Shown here: positions 23,727 to 36,200 of the stretch, piece after piece
How the letters are laid out: every line of letters begins with the position of its first letter
Position numbering within the stretch: the stretch's first letter is position 1
Assembly: GCF_023053635.1 (NCBI RefSeq)
Contig: NC_086178.1
Coordinates: 32,477,226-32,541,225, forward strand
Source: Elgaria multicarinata webbii
Lineage: Eukaryota; Chordata; Lepidosauria; Squamata; Anguidae
Reading direction: 5' to 3'
DNA: 64,000 nt
The notes under the pieces: model-generated
What the model saw: the letters and a program-made list of their open reading frames with translations, nothing else
Databases searched by the model: none
What the model was told of the DNA's origin: nothing
Translations under genes and position numbers: made by a program

Positions 23727-23983
23727 GGGCCTGTTCAGAAGACATTTCAGGCTCTGTGGTTAGCAAAACTGTGGTTCTCTGGGGTTAGCACTAACCACAA
23801 GCCGTGCTGTCGTACACAATGCTTTAAGCCACGGTTAGAGCCGCTAACCCTGCTGTGGACAGTCCAACTGTGGTTAGTGAGTGAGCAGGGTTTAGCAAAG
23901 CGCATCACACAAGACACCTTAAACCCTGCTGCTTAACCAAAAGCCTTAACCAGCAGGGTTTAACATGTCTTCCGAACAGGCCC
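23727..23983. mobile_element. MITE with 'gggcctgttcagaagaca' ends
   Basis: Terminal inverted repeats GGGCCTGTTCAGAAGACA and its near-exact reverse complement tgtcttccgaacaggccc (one mismatch), 257 bp apart. Internal repeated aaccctgct/agcagggtt motifs add further hairpins. No coding capacity. Confidence 0.8.
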
Positions 23984-23999
23984 ATTATGACTAAGCCAG

Positions 24000-26457
24000 G
24001 CAATTAAACCAAATTATTCAGGATGGTAAAATTCCAAGAAATTTGCAAAGACTTCAAAACGTGGGTGAGAAGAAAAAATGGCCAAAGAGATTTAAATAAA
24101 ATAAAAAAAATTCTACTTTTGCATGTACACTGATGGGATCTGTCAACTTTTGTAACTGGATATTATGCAGCTACTGCTAAATGTGTAATTGAGACCAGAA
24201 AAGTGTACTACTCTGCTATTGCTGTGATTCTACGCAGTGACTTTAGCAAAGTAAACCTGCATCAACAATTTGTTTGCGATACCAAATACATTAAATTAAA
24301 TTCACAGCTACTAATAATTTGTTAAGGAAACAGTAACATTAAGGGAAATAGTGGTGACTTCATATTTCAAACAAAAGTAATTTGAGTATATAATATTATT
24401 AAAGAATTTGGAACTATGTTTTTACAAAGTGCAACCAAGTGTTTTCACAGTGTATACAACAATTCGGAACAGTATTTTTTACTGTAAAGATTCTGACATC
24501 CTTTGGGGAAGATAGAAATGCAATGGCCTAGTATTGCAATGCAAATTTAATTCTACATAGTTTGACTAGTTTGCTTGGTAGATACTATTTTATTCACAAT
24601 AAGCCTTACGGTTATCTTATCACAAGGCAAATGAAAAGTTCATACAGAAAACATGGTAAAATAGTCCCAAATATTTTAAAATGCCCTACATGAGCCATAT
24701 TCAAAATTTGTACATCTAATTCTAAAAAGGTTTTCACAGATTTCTCAAAATGCACAAAACAGTAATTTTATTATTCTTTACTCGAATATGAGCAAATATC
24801 ACTTCCACAAGGTTAAAATACCTTCTATTTTATAGTAATAAATTCGATGAATAATTTACTTGTGCTTTTGCAGCAAATTTATCATTTCAACTGTATTTAC
24901 ACAACTAAAAATAATCAAAGTTTAAACTTTTGAATACCTGCCATACAAAATAATGTGTACTCTTCCTATGACTAGAAAACTAAGGCTTAGTTCAACTAGA
25001 TGAGATGGTAAACCTGTACCAGAACTGTACCATTTGAGATTGCAAGTGTGCGTGGGGGGGTGGACTCATGACTGAAAGCTGCTCCATACAGAACTAAAAT
25101 TCTAGCCAAGCCTCCTCTTTGATCTGCTAGTTGCTTGTGTGTAGTAACTTCCCCCGCATGGGAAGCCCTCTATAATGCTCACCTGCATTTGAATGTGGTA
25201 CAGTCCAAGTACAGTCACACCACCTCATCTCCTATTTGTAAGATCAGATCTGTGTGTTTGTGTGTGCATGTTACAAAGCTGATTAGGTGTAAAGCTAGAT
25301 CAGGGCTCACATTATAGAATGCTTCTCATGGGAAAATATGTATATTGGATCAACACAGACAGTTCTATGGAGTGCCATGGAATCCTAAAGCATTTTTTAA
25401 AATAACAGTTCTTTCTTCACATTACTGGGTAACATTTGTACTTTTTCTTTTGAAAACCATTTTCCCCCACAGCCCCCCTCCCCAGAAATAGAAAAAGGTC
25501 ATCTGTTGCATGCTATGGAAACCCTCGTAACTTATCTCCAACAGAGTTATGGGAAACAGTGTGAAAACATATGCGCTTAATGATTCTAGTCTCTAACTGC
25601 AGGTATAGGCTGCAACCTTGTGCACAACTGAGCATGCACAAGTCCCACTGATTTCAGTAGTACTTTTGCACGGGTAGTAACCAATACTGCACAGGGCTGA
25701 AGCCTGAAATCCATTAAAGTGTTTGTGGCTTCTCCAGGAGCATCTAGAACCTCTATCTGAGCAAAGTGTAGAGCGATTACTCATTTTGATTACTGGTATT
25801 GATCCTTCGAAGGTCCTCTTGCCACTGAGAGGAAAATCCAGTAGGTTTATTATTGTTGAACTATGGCATTTTCATAGAAAGGTTATGGATACAGGTAAGG
25901 ATCCTCCTTCAGAACTTTATTATCACAATGGAAGCGGGGGAGGGGAGGATAAGGAGTTTTGAAGACAATAGATTTTATAAAGTGCTTATGAAAACTACAA
26001 ACATGATCAAAATTAACATGACTGAAATCAATACACATTTTACCAAAAAACTAGTAAGTGGGGAGGGGGGGAGGGAACACCCTTATGGGAAGAAAAAAAA
26101 AGGTGCTTGTTTAGTCAGTAGTTTGGTCCAGTGCAGTTCTTAAGAAGGACAAATAAAAAAAGAAACCTTGTTTTCCACAAAAAAGAAATTTAGGATTTTA
26201 ATCCTCTTGGGAAAAAGTATTAATACCCTAAAAGCACCAAATCCATATATTTTGCAGCAGCAACGTTCTTCATATAATCCCACATAATCCATATATTCAT
26301 AATTATTTAAATGCAAAACAAACAAACAAAATCACCTATTCCTTATATATTCACATCAGTTGCAGCACAAAAAAATTGAGGGAAAAAAATAAGTGCATCA
26401 ACTTCGTTACTCTTATTCTTCAGTGCAAACACTTTATTTTACGTCCATCTTCCAGGC
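24000..26457 (-). other. MED12L: Repeat-poor stretch, probable MED12L 3' UTR
   Basis: AT-rich and almost free of mobile elements (one 'gcaatcct'-type remnant near 25608-25700), directly after the MED12L stop. Long 3' UTRs are known for MED12L in mammals. Possible - strand AATAAA signals lie at 24767-24772 and 24589-24594, and a very close one at about 26431-26436. Extent is an inference. Confidence 0.4.
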
Positions 26458-26510
26458 TCAGAAGTGTGAAGGGTGACCATATGGGTTCACAACTTGTTGT
26501 GGCTGGTTAC
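26458..26510 (-). CDS. MED12L: MED12L last coding exon
   Basis: 53 nt after the acceptor CTTTCCCTAG. Two bases complete Ser; then [16 protein letters not shown] and TGA (26458-26460). The short conserved tail ends exactly as in mammalian MED12L. Confidence 0.95.
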
Positions 26511-29500
26511 CTAGGGAAAGAAAATGAAGTGCCTTAATGTGCCCAAAAGTTGAAATCCTGTGACAATCTGGTGAGGCCTACTTCCAAATAACTCTGCAAA
26601 GGAGTTATTCTTTACTCAAAAGAATAGCACAGGCAGGATGGAATGCCCATTGATTTCAAACGTCCAATTACACATCCTGAACTGATGGCAGACTGTACCC
26701 AAGGCAAATACACATATTTCAAAAGATAAGGGATAATTTCAATATAACTCAGATTTTCTTTTCTTTAATGTTAAGTGCAGCTTGTTTAGGATTTAGCTTT
26801 TGTTAATTTATAATAAGCAAACAGAATACCTGACACCATGAACAACAAGTGGAAATGTTCCCTTTCCACAGTCTGGCGCTTCTGGCTTTACCTGTTCCAC
26901 CTCACCTTGATAGAGCTCATGGCACTACCTATGACACATTCTGAGGCATTCCCCAGATTCTCTGGCTGGACATCTCCTGCTGGGATCCCATGGCCTGCTC
27001 CTTCTTCCCATAATCTCTTGCCCTGGTAATCTGCTGTTCATAGGCACATGCTTTATCGACTTGCCTTCACTTGATGCTGATAACTTCTGTTGCCTGGGCG
27101 TTCTACATCTGTCTACAGTATCTGCCCTTCCTACATCCTGTGCTGTTCATGAGCATCAACAGCCAACTCATAGCTAAGAAGAAAATGTTCCATAGGTGGT
27201 TACAACAAAACTACTACTATATGAAGCTGCCTTATACTAGCTCAGACAATTGGTCTACCTATACAAGTACTGTGTACTTTCCATGTCAATGGCTCTCCAG
27301 CGGGTTGAAGGCCTTCCTCAGCTAGACACTTGAGAATCTTTTTAACTGAAAATGCCAGGGAAGTTTGGATCTTCTGCAGGTATAGATTGGGCTCTACCAC
27401 ACTGCCCTCCAAAAAAGTATTATCCTCTATTCCTGGTTGCATGGATTTGTTTGAATATGATATTTCATACCCAAAGCAAGAACCATGTCCTTAACTCATT
27501 GACAATATGTTAGCCTGAAGAGCAATCAAAATTACATACTGGTAACCCTGGTCTTACAAGCAAACATCTCAAGAAGATCACATCTGCCTTGTGTGAGTAT
27601 GACATGGTGTTGACGGGGACAAAATTCATTACCAAGTATAAGATATTAATATTAAAACACTTCTAAGAAAACTGGTAGCTATGGATCCCTGTCAGCATAG
27701 CTGCAACATAATTATGATAAATGTAAAGCAGGCCTGTGAAACATGTGACCCACCACATGATCGCAACCCAGCAGCTTGCCAGATGTTTGACAACCCCAGC
27801 TCACCCCATTTTCTGCAGTTTCAAGTAGGGAACAAAGCTAAGGGACGTGACTTAGAACCAAAGAGAATGCACATTTCATGGCTTACAAATGTCTGGTTTC
27901 ACTCAAAGCCACCCAAGCAGTTTTGGGAATTGTAGTTCTATGAAAGGATTGAGGGGATCTCTATTTGTTATTTCTCACAAACTCTTGATAGTTAAACTGG
28001 TTTTAAAAATGTGTGATCAACCATTTGGGTATTCTGGGTAACAGCTGTACAACCTATCTGTAAATCCATGGCAGATAAGATCTGATATGTAAGCTGCACC
28101 ACCCAATAACACACACACACCTCACACACACACACACTGAACAATAGTATGCATGCATGTCACAGTTGTCAGGAGTCAGTCCTTACTGCTAAGGAAACTA
28201 TTTTTCTTTAAACCAGAATGAGTTATGTCCAGATTTATTAGTTAACAAAAATGAACTGACAGAAAGTGTATTCTAAATATGCAAAATTCCATCTGTAGAT
28301 ACACAAAATCCCTTTATCTAGTGCTGCATACTTACTTGACAGCTGTTTTTGGAGTTGTCTGACAAGAGCAGCTGTCTGTTGTTGCTGTTGTGTCTGCTGC
28401 AAGCCTTGCCTTGGAAACTGCAATATTCAACATCAGAAGAAATTAGCAAAACACTCACAGCTACATCTAAAAGGCCAGCAACATATTCTTGCTGGTCTGA
28501 GCATGAAGATGCCACTCATGAAAGTAATGAGAAAAGAGTCCATTCATTTTGGCCTTCTTGCACACAAAATTTGTGAGAGTAACCAAACGTCTCTCCTCCT
28601 CTTGAACTGTGTGATCCCAGTAGCTCAGGTTTTGTAGACCAAACCTTCAAATTTTAGCTCAGATAGTTCAGTTCTTTACAAAGAAGGTCAGTGGAAGCAG
28701 AACTGGTTCTGAGAAGGTATTATAGTGGAACAGCTTGGGGCAAGAAGTATGTGAGTTAGCAAGAGGACGGAGTAATGTTTTCAGCACTCAAAGTGATGCA
28801 ATACAAAAAGAGTACTCACAGCACTGAGAACCCACCTTTTCAACTAAATATGAACATATTAGCAAATTGAATATTAGTTCAGGCCTCTTAGACTTGGCCC
28901 TTCCCACTCACTACCACTGCTACCTCCAACCAGGTACCTGAGATGGAAATGGTCCAACTTCTTGCCATATCAAGCACACAACTGAAGGGTTATTAACTTT
29001 TTCAGTTAGAGGTAGGTGAAGGCAGTAGTGGGTGAACAAAGGAGTTCAGCAGAAGGGCAGAGGCAAGACTGATGGGCTTTCTAAGCTAATGTTCAGTCCA
29101 CCAGTATGCCCTTCTGGCAGTTCTGCTGTGAAGGGAGGTCTCCTAGGCAGGCTGGGAAATGCCCTGTGAGCATTCTTTTTATATTTATGGGGTCTTCACT
29201 TTCTTCTGCCTCCCATTCTCCAGCTGCTTGCCATCCGGAGGAATGCAGGCACGAAAGGGGAGAATTCTGCCTTCCATCTGTCATGTCTTTCCTAGCTGGG
29301 GAAATGACTCGAAGAAAACAGGGGAGCACAAAGAAGGGATGCAGAATCTCTGGCTCCATCTCTCCCCATCCCCACTCTCCATCTTTTCCAAGACTAGGAA
29401 CAACTCAAGAGCAAGGCTTTGGCTGCAGGTAATTGTTGAGATAATTCTCTTCCCTGCATGACCCTTCTGAACTCATTACTCCCTTCCAGGCAGTCTCAAG

Positions 29501-30181
29501 AACCTAAAAGAGGGAGAGGACTGGCATCTCAGTGGGTAGGGAATACAGGCTAGGTACTGCTATGCTGTTGTGGCTCAAAAAACCCTAAGTAATAGTTAAC
29601 AGAGTATTGGACAGGGAGTATCTCAGGGCCAAACTACACATGGTGTTATTTTCCATAGCAAAAAGCAGTCACGGGGAGGCAGTTATTCTGATCAGCACTG
29701 CAGTGGGGTCAAAAGTTCTAAGTCACCCTCCTCCCGGGCCATGTTCTGATCTGACTGCCCCCCACCCTGGCAATTTATGCACGCCCACCAGGCTGAACTA
29801 CATGAGTCGCATCATAGGTAGTTTGGCCCTAAGTGACAGTGACATGCAAATGCCTTCTGAGAAAGTATTACAGAACTATAATCTGTACAACAATAACCCC
29901 CCATCCCATAGCCAAATTGTTTTCAACCAGCTCTGCTGAACTGCCCTTTACAGAGTTGCCCAACAGATGGCCATGGCCTTGGGCAAGGGACCATCGCCTA
30001 AAATGGGACACAGTGAACTACCTTCATTAAACATACTCTGAGGGTGAATAAGGACAGTACAATACAATGTCCCCCAGTCAGAATTCCATCATGAAATTTA
30101 CATACCCACTCAAGGGCCACAGATTTCTTTTAAAGTTTCCTCTGGCCCTTCAGACATTATATGCTATTTAAAGGATGATGA

Positions 30182-30255
<74 letters not shown>

Positions 30256-33200
30256 TAATACTGATACAAATATAACATTTGATGCTCTGTGGCTAAGCCA
30301 GACTTTTGCCCAGCAATCTGCAAATTATGCACTTAGATTCCTTCAACTGCTGGAGGAATGCATACACTGTGTGAGATGAAGCTGAAGCTATCGACAAATC
30401 TACAAACACAGCATTATTTCAGGTATAATGTGCAAGGGGGTGTTAAAGAGAAAATGCAAACTTGGGAGTTCAAAAATAAAATTTAAAACTCTAGTAAAAA
30501 TGGGGTCTCAGATGTAGAATGACTGGTATCCATATCCCTTCCATGCAGATTCCTTTGCATGGCCACTTCTATGATGCAACCAAGCGTCAGGAACCTTTAT
30601 CATTAGTATATAATGCAGGCTATGGATGTCCTCAATCACATGCACTTCACTCACAGACACACTGAGCTATGTGAGCATTTTATTCTCGTTGAGCATCACT
30701 GGCTCACCTGAATCTGAAGGGCCAGAATGAAATGAGTGGCCCTTGAGCAGATACGTGGATTTCATGATGAAGTTCTCACTTATATAAAAGTAACTTACTC
30801 CCTGTCCAAAGTAAGTTATAAAAGTAACTTACTCTCCTAAAATGCCTCATTTAAAACGACACAGATGTAGGCAAGATTAAGAATGTGCCTAATTCCACAG
30901 TTACATTATTTTTGTAATGCAAAGCACTTGTTGCATTATTCATTCCCAGAAAGACTAAACGAGAACCTGATACTACATATTTTGGCAATCTAACTGGTGA
31001 GGAATTCATTAAAGTAACAGTCTTACAATAACTTTAGGACGGTGACACAAATTATTTTAGAAGCTCAATCACTGCAAGGAGCCTGTCAAATTTTTTAAAA
31101 GTTATGGCATTGAAAATCCTGACAAATAGATGGAAAAATGGTCTCATGCATCATTCCCATATGTTACTTCCGTAAGTCTAATATACAGATTTACTTTATC
31201 ATTCTTGAGAATAAAACATTTATCTTAATATCTTCAGAACTTCATTTTCCATTATTCAGTGAAGATCAATACTAATGATGAAATGATAAATTAATGGAAA
31301 AAATACTATTTTGCTTTTTTATGGCAGTCCAAAAATAATAATTTAGAGTACTTGTCTCAAAATCAGAAGACACATCTAATGTGGAGCCTGGCTTGTTTTA
31401 TTGCTCGTGTTCAGGCAGTTAAAATAGAGTAGATATTTCATTCACTTGGAACTACCTTCACAAACCCTTTCTAAGACCTTTCCAGACAAAAGGAAAGTAT
31501 CAAACTGCATTTATACAAATCTATGCCAGTATCATACTCCCCCTATACAAATCTATGGTGTGACCTCATTTAGAATATTGTGTACAGGTGTCATGTCTAC
31601 TGCCCCTGTTTTGGGAGAAGGTGTTTCAGGTAATCAATCAGAATAAGATTCGGAAATAGAGGAGGAGGTGCCAGACACCAGCCAACCTGTACCAATGGGG
31701 GAGGAAGCTCTCATGGGCAATACCCCAGCTGGGAGTCAGCCCTCTCCAGAGCTTATCTCCTCAAGGCCAAATCCTACACACTCAGTGGGAAATGAGCTTT
31801 CTTCGGGTGGAGAGCATCCCCATAAGCTAGCTGATGCTAGGGTCTGCTGGAAGCTCAAACACATGGAGTGGAAGAAGGCGTGAGAAAATCGGTCCGACTA
31901 GGATTGTGCCAGAACTTGCCTCTGCACCAGGCTCTCTGAAGTTACGGGCATTTGGGAAGTGGCTTCCTATTCTTCTTGAGTGGACAATTGTCTTGCTTAG
32001 TTTGCATAGTTTTGCTTAGGGGGAAGTTTCCAAGAGATTAGACTCTCTTCAGGTAGAAGAGATGTTTGTTGCTTAATAAAAGCTTTGTGGATTACTTAGC
32101 AAGCTTCGTCATTTGCCTCCCATCGAAAGCAGGAGTTTTCTGAGAAACACGACACAGTTCTGGTCACCGCGCCTAAAAAAAGACATTATAGAGTTGGAAA
32201 AAGTGCAGAAAAGGGAAACTAAAATGATTAAGGGGCTGGAGCATCTCCCCTTTGAGGGAAGGTTACAACAGCTGGGATTGTTTAGCTTGGAAAAAAGGAG
32301 GCTAATGGGAGACATAATAGAGGTGTACAAAATTATGCATGGTGTGGAGAATGTGGATGGGGAGAGATTTTTCTCCCTCTCCCATAACACTAGAACCCGA
32401 GCCCATCCCATAAAGCTGATTGGTGGTAGATTCAGGACAGGTAAAAGGAAGTACTTCTTCACACAGCACATAGTTAAAATATGGAATTCACTACCACAAG
32501 ATGTAGTGATGGCCACCAATTTATGTGCTATCACCATTATCCAACACAATAAGCCATTGTGTACCAGTTGCTGGGGAACATGGATGGGAGGGTGCTGTTG
32601 CACCATGTCCTGCTTTGTTGGTCCCTGGTTGATAGCTGGTTGGCCACTGTGTGAACTAAGTGCTGGACTTGTTGGAACCTCAGTCTGATCCAGCATGGCA
32701 CTTCTTAAATTTTTATGTAAAAGAAAGGGGGAAATCTTGGATTTTACTATAACCACTAAAGTTAGATGCAAAGTAGTATTAGCCCATTCCAAGATAGTGA
32801 CACAACGTCCTATTACACAGGACAGAGTAGGGTGAACATAAGAACAGCCACGCTGGATCGGACCAAGGATCCATAGTTTAAATATGTGCTGTTTGAAGTA
32901 GCACTTCTTTATATCTGTCCTGAATCTCCCACTTCATGGGATGACACCAGATTCTAGTATTATAAAGGAGAAAAATGTCTCCCTGTCCACATTCTCCACA
33001 CCATGCATAATTTTGTACACCTCTATCATGTCTTCCCTTACTCACCTTTTCTCCAGCGCCGTTGTAACCTTCCCTCACAGGGGAGTTGCTCCAGCAACTT
33101 AAACATGTTAGTTGCCCTTTTCTGGACCTTTTTCTAGTTCTACAACATCTTTCTGAAGACAGCTTCACGTTGAAGACAGGGATTTCAGAGTCAAGGGAGA

Positions 33201-36200
33201 AAGAGAGCCTTCACTTGATGATGGGATTATACCACGATAAAAAAGTTTTTACTAGAGTTTACTTACAGCCTTTGAAAATATAATATGCAGAGGAAGCATC
33301 ACTGGGCAGCTGCTAATGCACCAGGGACCTTGGGTGGGACCACTGTCAGTCCCTGACCCACTTGAAGCAACAGGTGCCACCTCCTGTAGTGGGATTAGAA
33401 ACCCTATTGCTCCTGTCACTACAGAAGGTTCCCCTTCTCTCATTGCAGATAGATGTGCCAGGTTCAATTGTTGTGAACCACCCAGAGAGCTTCGGCTGTT
33501 AGGCAGTATAGAAATATAATAAATAAACAAAGGGGACGTTTTCACAACAAGACCTCCTGAGAACAGTAGCCAAACATGCTAGTAAGGCTAAATGGATTTA
33601 GCATTCTGAGATGGAGCTCCAGGGCCTCTCATTCTAAGTAAAAGCTTCCCTCATGTCCAAGACTGTGGATGACCAGGGAAATCTGCTTTCATTAAACTTT
33701 GGGGCCAAGCATGCCCTGCAGAGGAGAGTTGCCTTCCAAGCAGACCTACTTAATTAAAGGCCAAATATATTGTAAAGAGTTGCAGCTGTACGCACAAAAC
33801 CTTGGGGGAGAATCCACAAGCATGCCAGTCTGCTGACAGATGCATATTATCTAGGCAGGGGATGAGTGGGTCAGAGGAGGATAGAGTGCAGCAAGTGGTG
33901 GGAGAATATCAAAGACGTTGAGATCAGTAGACCTGCTAGAAGATTCTGGGAGTTGTAGTCCAACATATCTGCAGGGCATCAGGGTGGGGAAGGCTGAGGT
34001 AGAATACAAGCAGGACCACTTCTGAGTTCCTTACCTCTGCTTTTTATGCTTAATCTGCAACGCTGCAATTGGTAAGGGCATTTTGGGATTCAGAGTACTT
34101 CAGCTATGTTGCAAATATTTTCCCTAACAGCTAAGGCCTACTTCAGAAATTTCTCATTTTTTAATCTGCTGTTGTGAAAGGGTCAAAAGAAGGATTTAGG
34201 ACTGTTGGATAGGCACACAGACACCTTGCAGAGCTGTAAAACACAGCTGTATATTAATAGAACCATCAAAGCAAAGCTCTAAAATAGAACCATCAAAGCA
34301 AAGCTCTAGAAGAACTGAAATGCAAGTGAGAATATAACTTAGACTTTTAATTCAGGTCAAAATGAGTGATGCCGCTGAATTTCATAATTAGTTAAATCAT
34401 GGGTCAAAGTTCATCCATTCATAATGCTCATCTTTGCAGAGAGCCTGGATCATTATATTATGAATTTGCTATTAAGGTTGGAATTTCTCACGAACTTTGG
34501 ACCATGTGCAGTAAGTAGCACACAGATCCCCCCTCCAAAAAAAATTCAGTCATCCTACCACCTATACCACAGCAAAACATACTTGAAACAGTCTCCTCAG
34601 CTATTTCTCTTTTTGGTGTCACTGCCGCACTAACTCCATGAGAAGGCTAACAACAACTCTGCAGAGTCCATCTACAAGCTGGCGATGGCAAGGAAACATC
34701 AAATGACATCATCATGTAAGCAAGCCACATGAAGCAATCAATCAGAAAGAGAGCATAACATGGTCCGGTTGCCTTACACGATTCCAAACTACAGCTCCCA
34801 TGATGCACCTTGATATTGCGCATGCACAAAAACTCATATACCCGGAATGAGAGTTTGTATTAAAGGAGAACTCTCAAGTGAGCTCAAATGGACAAACTCA
34901 CTACTTTCCAAATAAATAACAAATTCTCTCAGTCTACATTTGGCCATCACTAGAAAAGATGCAACCCCTGCTATAATGTAGTGACATCAGGAAAATTACC
35001 TGCCTGTGGGGAGGGGCAAAGAGGAGAAACTAGATAGGGCCTCTAGTCTTAAACTCAGCATATGCCTTCTTTGCACAAGCTTGGCTTTCGTTTCCTGTCT
35101 GCTGCTGCAATTCTGTTTGCTTGAAAGAATAGATTACTCTCAAGAGGAAACTAAGCCAATATAAGAACTGAGTGAAAAGTTTCAACTAGAGCTCCTTTGC
35201 TTGTATGGCTGAGCATGAAGTTGCAAGTGAAGATGCAGCCTTGAAGGTTCAGGACCTCAGGCCTCATACTGGAATTTTATTTTATGTGGTGTTTCCCTTA
35301 GCATAACGTTATCCGAAGTTTGTTTTAATATCGCTTTAACTGAAATCTAGTTATGGAAATTTGCAAGCAATTAGAGGTTGGCAGACGTTGAGGTGAGTCT
35401 GGACAAGGCAAAGAGCAAAATAGTGTTGTGACAGTTGGCATTCATGCTGCTAGGATGAGAATGATGAATCTTCCCTTGTGTGCACTGGAAACACATGTGA
35501 TATCTCATAACTCAATGTGAAATTTAGAAGCTTCTAGCTACTGAGGAAAATGCAGAAATAATATTTAACCATTGATGCATTCAGTCGATGAAGCTTCTGA
35601 AAATGCAGAGTCTGAGGGGGAGGGATTTGAGAGTGTATCTCTGTTCAATTGGCAACTGCAACTCCTGTTACAGTTACTGGAATATGTGCAATAGCAGCCG
35701 GAACATTGTCTCCATTACATGATCCTCCAAAGTCCTGGGGGCCTAAGCAGACTTCAAGCTTAACAATCCACTTCAAAAGGACATGTTGCTCCTTTTTAAA
35801 GATGACCTCTGCTCCGGAGCTTCTGTGATTTTCACCCAGTCAGGCCAACGTTGGCTGATGATACTATCCCGTACTTCTGCTTTTCCAATGGACTAGTGCC
35901 TTCCTGTTCTTTCTAATCACCTTTGTCGCTTTCTCCAACAGATCATAGAATCATAGAATCATAGAATCTTAGAGTTGGAAGGGGCCTATAAGGCCATCGA
36001 GTCCAACCCCCTGCTCAATGCAGGAATCCCCCCTAAAGCATCCCTGACAGATGGTTGTCCAGCTGCCTCTTGAAGGCCTCTAGTGTGGGAGAGCCCACAA
36101 CCTCCCTAGGTAACTGGTTCCATTGTCGTACTGCTCTAACAGTCAGGAAGTTTTTCCTGATGTCCAGCCGGAATCTGACTTCCTGTAACTTGAACCCGTT

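Larger units (their letters stand above)
20861..23999. other. Intergenic region between the convergent genes, repeat-rich part
   Basis: No gene seen. Contains the composite repeat at 21340-21668, a palindromic hAT remnant at 23113-23300 (interrupted in the middle by a short LINE-like tail), a CR1-type tail at 23460-23615 and a MITE at 23727-23983. From 21670 to 23100 nothing certain is recognised. Confidence 0.75.

Noticed and set aside
30184-30254. Possible CRISPR-like or tandem-repeat array
   Set aside because: Plain trinucleotide microsatellite with no spacers; the organism is a vertebrate.
32109-32792. Overlapping 227- and 191-codon open frames
   Set aside because: Both lie in the 3' non-coding end of a CR1-like LINE; no reverse transcriptase or endonuclease motif.
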